Source of the DNA: Vibrio chagasii | Lineage (GTDB): Bacteria > Pseudomonadota > Gammaproteobacteria > Enterobacterales > Vibrionaceae | Assembly: GCA_041879415.1 (NCBI GenBank) | Contig: CP090851.1 | Span: forward strand, 2,976,001 to 3,040,000 | Length of the DNA: 64,000 bases | Direction of reading: 5' to 3' | Shown here: positions 59,166 to 64,000 of the stretch, one piece after another | How positions within the stretch are numbered: the first letter of the stretch is position 1 | How the letters are laid out: each line of letters starts with the position of its first letter | Program-made: the position numbers and the translations under genes | The notes under the pieces: generated by a model | Told to the model about the DNA's origin: nothing | What the model saw: only the letters and a program-made list of their open reading frames with translations | The model's database searches: none

Positions 59166-60278
59166 ATGACGTTTGTTTATCGATTTAAACAGCTCAACTG
59201 GGATGACATTGGTATGTCGATCTTCAGTAAAACGGCAGCGGATGTTGAACGTGCTCTGAGTAAACCCAAACGAGATTTAGAAGATTTTAAGGCTTTGATC
59301 TCTCCGGCGGCAGAACCTTACTTAGAGCAGATGGCACAACAATCGTTGGCGTTAACACGTAAGCGATTTGGCAACACGATGTCGTTGTATATTCCTTTGT
59401 ATTTATCCAACTTGTGCGCGAATGCGTGTACGTATTGTGGTTTTTCAATGGAGAACCGCATCAAGCGTCGCACATTAACTTTAGATGAAATTGATGCTGA
59501 GAGCGCAGCCATCAAAAAGATGAAGTTCGATAGCGTGTTATTGGTTACCGGCGAACACGAAACAAAAGTTGGTATGAAATACTTTCGTGAGGTGTTGCCG
59601 AATATCAAAGCGCAATTTAATTACCTCGCGATGGAAGTGCAGCCGCTTGATCAAGATGACTACGCGGAGCTTAAAACACTAGGCTTAGACGCCGTGATGG
59701 TCTACCAAGAAACGTATAGTCCAAGCACCTACGCTGAACACCACTTGCGTGGTAACAAAATGGATTTTGAATACCGGCTTGAAACGCCCGATCGTTTGGC
59801 AAAGGCGGGTATTGATAAGATAGGTATCGGTGCTTTGATTGGTTTGGAAGATTGGCGAACCGACTGCTTCTTCGTGGCCGCCCATTTAGACTACCTTGAA
59901 CGTACGTACTGGCAAACGCGCTACTCGATTTCTTTCCCACGTCTTCGTCCTTGTGAGGGTGGTTTGCAACCAAAGTCGATCATGAGTGACAAACAGCTAG
60001 TTCAACTAATCTGTGCCTATCGACTATTAAACCCTGAGGTTGAGCTGTCACTTTCGACTCGTGAGTCAGCAACGTTCCGCGATAACGTGTTGCCCTTAGG
60101 CATCACTAGTATGTCTGCCGCGTCAAAAACTCAACCGGGCGGTTATGCTTCGGGTGAGGAAGAGCTTGAGCAGTTTGAGATAAGTGATGAGAGAAGTGCG
60201 GCTGATGTTGAAGCTATGATTCGGCAGCGTGGCTTCGATCCGGTGTGGCGAGATTGGCACAGCGCTTACTCTGGTTAA
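59166..60278 (+). CDS. thiH: 2-iminoacetate synthase ThiH
   Basis: ThiH is a radical SAM enzyme that cleaves tyrosine to dehydroglycine for ThiG. The 370-residue product has the CANACTYCGFS cluster motif (CX3CX2C) and typical SFPRLRPCEGG. Use of ThiH rather than ThiO makes the pathway oxygen-independent at this step. It is last in the operon. No thiD, thiM or thiI is present in the window. Confidence 0.96.
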   Translation: MTFVYRFKQLNWDDIGMSIFSKTAADVERALSKPKRDLEDFKALISPAAEPYLEQMAQQSLALTRKRFGNTMSLYIPLYLSNLCANACTYCGFSMENRIKRRTLTLDEIDAESAAIKKMKFDSVLLVTGEHETKVGMKYFREVLPNIKAQFNYLAMEVQPLDQDDYAELKTLGLDAVMVYQETYSPSTYAEHHLRGNKMDFEYRLETPDRLAKAGIDKIGIGALIGLEDWRTDCFFVAAHLDYLERTYWQTRYSISFPRLRPCEGGLQPKSIMSDKQLVQLICAYRLLNPEVELSLSTRESATFRDNVLPLGITSMSAASKTQPGGYASGEEELEQFEISDERSAADVEAMIRQRGFDPVWRDWHSAYSG

Positions 60279-60294
60279 TTTGTACATTGGCTGA

Positions 60295-60310
60295 TGTTCC
60301 ACGTGAAACA
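60295..60310. other. parS site 2 (between thiH and pepP)
   Basis: TGTTCCACGTGAAACA fully matches the consensus TGTTNCACGTGAAACA. It is the only one of the three sites outside a gene. Confidence 0.93.
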
Positions 60311-60334
60311 TCAGTGATGTGATATCAATAAATA

Positions 60335-60364
60335 AAAACGGCTACCTAAAGGTAGCCGTTTTCG
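60335..60364. terminator. Bidirectional terminator between thiH and the aminopeptidase gene
   Basis: A 12-bp stem (60335-60346 with 60351-60362) has loop TAAA and A/T flanks. Confidence 0.9.
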
Positions 60365-60414
60365 TATCTAACTTAGCTAAAATTGTTTGGCTAAGCTGCC
60401 TATCTAGTTAGGCG

Positions 60415-62205
60415 TTAAGCGTGAGCTAGTGGCGTTGTTGCTTGGCGTAGCCACTCTAACGTATCACCGTCAACTAGTGGGCTAACATCGTTCCATACTT
60501 TTTGGTGGTAATCGTTTAGCCATGCAAGTTCCGGACGTGTCAGTAGATCGACGTTGATGTTGCGCTTATCGATAGGGCAACGTGTTAGCGATTCAAACGT
60601 TAGCACTGAGAAGTCACCTTGAGTTGGAAGCTCAACAACCAGCTCTAAGTTTTCGATGCGGATACCAAACTCATCGGCACGGTAGTAACCCGGCTCATTT
60701 GATAACACCATGCCTTCAACAAGAGGAACGTCGATCAGCTTTTTAGAGATGCTTTGCGGACCTTCATGAACACTCAGGAAGTGGCCAACACCGTGACCAG
60801 TACCGTGGTCATAGTCGAAGCCTTCTGCCCATAAGTGCTGACGCGCTAGGATATCCAGTTGGAAACCACGAGTACCTTGTGGGAAGCGTGCGCGTGCAAT
60901 GCCGATGTGACCCTTAAGTGCAAGAGTGAACTGTTGAATCATCTCTTCGCTTGGCTGGCCAATGGCGATAGTACGTGTGATGTCTGTTGTGCCATCTAGG
61001 TACTGACCGCCTGAATCGACTAGGTACAGAGTATTCATTTCTAGTTGACCCGGCTCAGGCTGGTTCTCATGGTTGTAGTGACACATGGCTGCGTTTCCGC
61101 CTGCCGCTGAAATTGTGTCAAAACTGAGGTCCATCAGGGTTGGATCTTGCTCACGGAATGACTGTACTTTGTCAGCTAATACCGCTTCGTTATGCAGGTT
61201 ACCTCGCGCGACTTCTGCATCAATCCAAGATAGGAATTTTGCCATCGCCACGCCATCACGGATGTGACATGCTTTCATGCCTGCAATTTCAGTTTCGTTC
61301 TTAGCGGCTTTCGGCATTAGGCACGGGTCAGAGGCTTCAATGATATGGGCACCAGCGTTTTGTAGAACAAGCGTGTACCAAGCATTGCTTGTGCCTGAAT
61401 CAACTGACACATTCTTACCCTCTAAAGATTGAAGGCGAGCTTCAAGCTCTGATGGGTGAGAAACACGAATACCATTACCGACGTGCGCTTCAAAGCCTGC
61501 AGGGATACGAGCTGGGTCTAAGAAGAAATCGACACTTTCATCGGCGTGAATGATGGCGTTAGATAACACGACTGGTAGACGAGATACGTCTAAACCACGA
61601 ATGTTGAGTAACCAGCAGATTGAATCCAATTCAGTAAGGATAGCGGCATCAGCACCTTTGGATTTTAGTAGACCTGCAATTTCAGCGCGTTTGCTTTCAC
61701 TTGATTGGCCAACGGCGTCAGTTGCCATGAGGCGAACGTCAGATACAACAGGCTCTGGGCGTTCAGACCAAAGCTCATCAATAGGATTTGTCGCTAACGT
61801 TGTAAGTTTTACTTTATCAGCTAGTTTAGCTTGTGCGCCTTTCAGCCAAGCGGCTGTGTGCATGCGTGGGTCAAACGCAACTTTACTGCCTTGCGCTAGT
61901 GAATTGATGATCCAATCTAAAGCTGGTTCTTCAATAAGGTGGCGATACTCAAATAGCTCACCAGGTACTTGTTTGCGAACCTGAACGGTATAGCGACCAT
62001 CAACAAAAATCGCCGCGTTTTTACGTGTGATAACAGCCGCACCTGCAGAACCAGTGAAACCGGTTAGCCAGTGAAGTCGCTCATTATGAGCTGGAACGTA
62101 TTCACCTAGGTATTCATCTTCGTGTGGAATGATAACAGCATCTAGGTGGTTTGCTTCAAGCCAAGCTCGAACCGCAGTAACGCGTTCCGCAGTGATATTG
62201 TGCAT
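60415..62205 (-). CDS. Aminopeptidase P family protein (Xaa-Pro aminopeptidase, M24B)
   Basis: The 596-residue cytosolic metallopeptidase should release an N-terminal residue before proline. It has two creatinase N-type domains (about 1-310), then the pita-bread domain. The dinuclear metal ligands are visible: DSGGQYLDGTTDITRT (two Asp), HGTGHGVGHFLSVHEGP (His), NEPGYY (Glu) and IRIENLELV (Glu). The length fits the long, three-domain type rather than E. coli PepP (441). Neighbours give no clue to its substrate. Confidence 0.9.
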   Translation of the reverse strand: MHNITAERVTAVRAWLEANHLDAVIIPHEDEYLGEYVPAHNERLHWLTGFTGSAGAAVITRKNAAIFVDGRYTVQVRKQVPGELFEYRHLIEEPALDWIINSLAQGSKVAFDPRMHTAAWLKGAQAKLADKVKLTTLATNPIDELWSERPEPVVSDVRLMATDAVGQSSESKRAEIAGLLKSKGADAAILTELDSICWLLNIRGLDVSRLPVVLSNAIIHADESVDFFLDPARIPAGFEAHVGNGIRVSHPSELEARLQSLEGKNVSVDSGTSNAWYTLVLQNAGAHIIEASDPCLMPKAAKNETEIAGMKACHIRDGVAMAKFLSWIDAEVARGNLHNEAVLADKVQSFREQDPTLMDLSFDTISAAGGNAAMCHYNHENQPEPGQLEMNTLYLVDSGGQYLDGTTDITRTIAIGQPSEEMIQQFTLALKGHIGIARARFPQGTRGFQLDILARQHLWAEGFDYDHGTGHGVGHFLSVHEGPQSISKKLIDVPLVEGMVLSNEPGYYRADEFGIRIENLELVVELPTQGDFSVLTFESLTRCPIDKRNINVDLLTRPELAWLNDYHQKVWNDVSPLVDGDTLEWLRQATTPLAHA

Positions 62206-62327
62206 CTGTGTTTATCCTTATTGTTAGGGTCCTTGTTAACACTCACAGCCGATATACCTGTGAGGGGACTTATTAGGTCAATAAGCTAGCGCTTTTGTTC
62301 GTTTGCTGCAAACGCTGTACGCCATTT

Positions 62328-63269
62328 TTATCTAAGGTGCAGAGTTTTTTCTTTGATGATATCTCGCAGCCAAGTTAAGGCTGGGTCGTTTTCTCTATCA
62401 CGGTGCCAAAACAGAGTGTATGCCATTGGTGGAAATTCCATTGGCAGAGGCACAACCACTAAGTCGAGCTGCTTCGCAACAAGATGGGTGAAGTGGCTTG
62501 GTGCGGTAAATACAAAGTCGGTGTAGGTACATAGGCTCGCCGCGCTGTTAAAGTCGGGTACTGAGATAGCGATATCGCGTTGATGACCGAGGTCTGCCAA
62601 CTTGTAGTCGAGTAGCCAACGATCGTTACCATCACACCTTACTTGAACATGGCGCTGTGCCAGATAGGTTTCTAAATCCCATTGACCACTTAAAGCGGGG
62701 TGGTTGCGTCTCAATACACACATCTGCGCGTCACGATAGATCTCTTGTTCGCAGATATCATCTGGTGGCAGCATGGTCAGGCGCGCATCGTTGATGTCGA
62801 TGTCTTTGCCTGTGAGGCCGATATCTAGCTCACCAAGTTGTAACTTTTTAAAGGTTTGTTCTGTCCAAGCGTGGGTGTTGATATTTACCTTCGGCGCTTG
62901 GCGAAAGATCGCTGGTAAGAAGTGAGGAAGAATCAACGGGTAGACACTTTCCACTGCTGCAATGTGAAAACTGTGGTCACTGTTGTTGGGAATGAATGTC
63001 TCAGGTTGGGTAAGCACATCAAGTTGATTGATCAGTATTTCCAACCGTGGTTTTAGAAATACGGCTTTGGGTGTTGGGCGTAGGCCGTGCGCACTTCGCG
63101 TAAAAAGAGGGTCATTAAATTGTTCGCGAAGTTTGGCCAATGACTTACTCACGGCTGACTGGCTTAGGCACAATCGATGCGCAGTGCGCGTAACACTCAA
63201 CTCTTCCATTAGCACCTGCAAGCAAACCAGTAGATTGAGGTCGAGGCGCGATAGTTTCTCGAGATTCAT
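62328..63269 (-). CDS. LysR-type regulator, YidZ-like
   Basis: The 313-residue LysR protein has the HTH SVTRTAHRLCLSQSAVSKSLAKLREQF and an effector domain. By eye it resembles E. coli YidZ (LDLNLLVCLQVLMEE, SQSAVSKSLAKLR, the NDPALTWLRDIIK end). In E. coli yidZ adjoins mdtL, an MFS pump. Here the neighbour is also an MFS pump, divergent across 101 bp, so it probably regulates that gene. Confidence 0.82.
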   Translation of the reverse strand: MNLEKLSRLDLNLLVCLQVLMEELSVTRTAHRLCLSQSAVSKSLAKLREQFNDPLFTRSAHGLRPTPKAVFLKPRLEILINQLDVLTQPETFIPNNSDHSFHIAAVESVYPLILPHFLPAIFRQAPKVNINTHAWTEQTFKKLQLGELDIGLTGKDIDINDARLTMLPPDDICEQEIYRDAQMCVLRRNHPALSGQWDLETYLAQRHVQVRCDGNDRWLLDYKLADLGHQRDIAISVPDFNSAASLCTYTDFVFTAPSHFTHLVAKQLDLVVVPLPMEFPPMAYTLFWHRDRENDPALTWLRDIIKEKTLHLR

Positions 63270-63370
63270 GTGAGTTTCCTTATTGGAATAATGCTAATGA
63301 TTATATGCCATTTTTGTTCATATCTTTAGTTGGTTATTATGCACCTAAATTGACTCATCCGGAGAATCTT

Positions 63371-64000
63371 GTGCCTTCTAACGCGCTTCCAACCCCTAGT
63401 AAACTGCAGGTTGCTTTATTGGCAATGCTGGTTCTTTTTAGCCCTTTGGCTATTGATATTTATCTACCAGCTCTGCCACAGATTTCGACAGCGTTTCACG
63501 TGGAACATGCACTAGCACAAGATACGATCACTTGGTTTTTGTTTGCTATGGGTGTCGGCCAACTATTTGCCGGCCCCTTAGCGGATAAGCTAGGACGTCG
63601 AACCGTTGCATTGGGAGGTGTTAGTATCTATGCATTGAGTGCTTGCTTGGCGTGGGCAGCTCAATCGATTGATATGATGCTAATAGCTCGGCTGCTACAA
63701 GGCTTAGGAGCTTGTGCGACTTCTGTGGCAGCCTTTGCAACGGTTCGCGATCTATTTGGTCCAGAGAAGAGTGGCCGAATGATCAGCTACCTAAATGGCG
63801 CTATTTGCTTTATTCCTGCATTGGCACCGATTCTTGGCGCTTGGCTAACTCATCAATTTGGCTGGCGTTCGAACTTCAGCTTTATGGCGGGTTTTGCAGT
63901 CGTTGTCGGTACTATCTTATTCTTCCAAATGAAAGAGTCGAACCCGGTGACGGAAAAGGTAGCGGTGTTCAAATTAGAGCGCTACTGGTCAGTATTAAAA
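63371..64000 (+). CDS. Bcr/CflA-type MFS multidrug transporter, 3'-truncated by window edge
   Basis: The frame opens with GTG 63371, with GGAG 6 nt upstream, and is still open at the window end after 210 codons. It shows helix 1 with FSPLAIDIYLPALPQI, the loop motif FAGPLADKLGRRTVAL, and helix 4-5 ARLLQGLGACATSVAAFATVRDLFG, all typical of Bcr/CflA drug/H+ antiporters. The parS-3 site lies in codons 41-46 (AFHVEH). The divergent YidZ-like regulator suggests an MdtL-like pump. The substrate is unknown. Confidence 0.88.
   Translation, partial: MPSNALPTPSKLQVALLAMLVLFSPLAIDIYLPALPQISTAFHVEHALAQDTITWFLFAMGVGQLFAGPLADKLGRRTVALGGVSIYALSACLAWAAQSIDMMLIARLLQGLGACATSVAAFATVRDLFGPEKSGRMISYLNGAICFIPALAPILGAWLTHQFGWRSNFSFMAGFAVVVGTILFFQMKESNPVTEKVAVFKLERYWSVLK
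63492..63507. other. parS site 3 (inside the MFS gene)
   Basis: CGTTTCACGTGGAACA matches the parS consensus at all but two positions. It is encoded in the first periplasmic loop of the transporter. Confidence 0.85.

Overview
The window is chromosomal DNA of a marine gammaproteobacterium of the genus Vibrio, just to one side of the chromosome 1 replication origin. The evidence is the order rsmG-parA-parB-atpIBEFHAGDC-glmU, ilvGMEDA with its leader peptide, an rrn operon with Glu-Lys-Ala-Val spacer tRNAs, and a thiCEFSGH cluster. The 5' variable region of the 16S gene looks like the Splendidus clade, but I cannot confirm the species without a search. There is no prophage, IS element, integron or CRISPR array. 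Almost everything is conserved core genome.

Layout. 1-2285: rsmG (5' end outside the window) and the chromosome segregation pair parA-parB. 2385-9488: the complete F1Fo ATP synthase operon with promoter and terminator. 9610-12866: glmU and a membrane-anchored diguanylate cyclase. 12885-15174: divergent punC/punR (purine nucleoside transporter and its LysR activator). 15246-21836: the branched-chain amino acid operon ilvLGMEDA on the minus strand, with attenuator and a 29-residue leader peptide. 22040-28534: comM, a DUF2860 outer membrane protein, srkA-dsbA, ccoG and yihD. 28636-31273: two tiny minus-strand ORFs in a palindrome-rich gap, a Spo0M-like gene, yqfA (hemolysin III) and a DUF3157 gene. 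31302-37151: def-fmt-rsmB-trkA-trkH on the minus strand. 37281-45660: a LysM protein, dprA-smg-yrdD, inverted purEK, tsaC-hemF, aroE-yrdB and convergent yrdA. 45738-51836: an rrn operon (16S, tRNA-Glu, -Lys, -Ala, -Val, 23S, 5S, tRNA-Asp, tRNA-Trp). 52016-53882: a Tat-exported multicopper oxidase and crcB. 53949-60278: a TPP-riboswitch-controlled thiCEFSGH operon. 60415-64000: an aminopeptidase P, a YidZ-like LysR regulator and the start of a divergent Bcr/CflA-type MFS pump that runs off the end.

How it fits together. ParA/ParB at the start of the window have their centromere at the far end. Three 16-bp parS sites lie at 56.6, 60.3 and 63.5 kb, inside thiE, between thiH and pepP, and inside the MFS gene. 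Two competence genes, comM and dprA, are present. Readable control elements include rrn P1/P2, an ilv attenuator, a PurR box before purEK, a FabR-like operator before yqfA, a Fur-like box before the multicopper oxidase, and a TPP riboswitch with a possible ribosome-site hairpin. Many genes have good rho-independent terminators.

The least explained stretch is 28.6-29.1 kb. It holds two unrecognised small ORFs (43 and 55 residues) followed directly by a terminator, with a perfect 16-bp palindrome on the first start codon. I found no convincing new multi-gene system. The best leads are this small-ORF locus, the iron-type operator on the copper oxidase, and a long unexplained N-terminal domain on ThiE.
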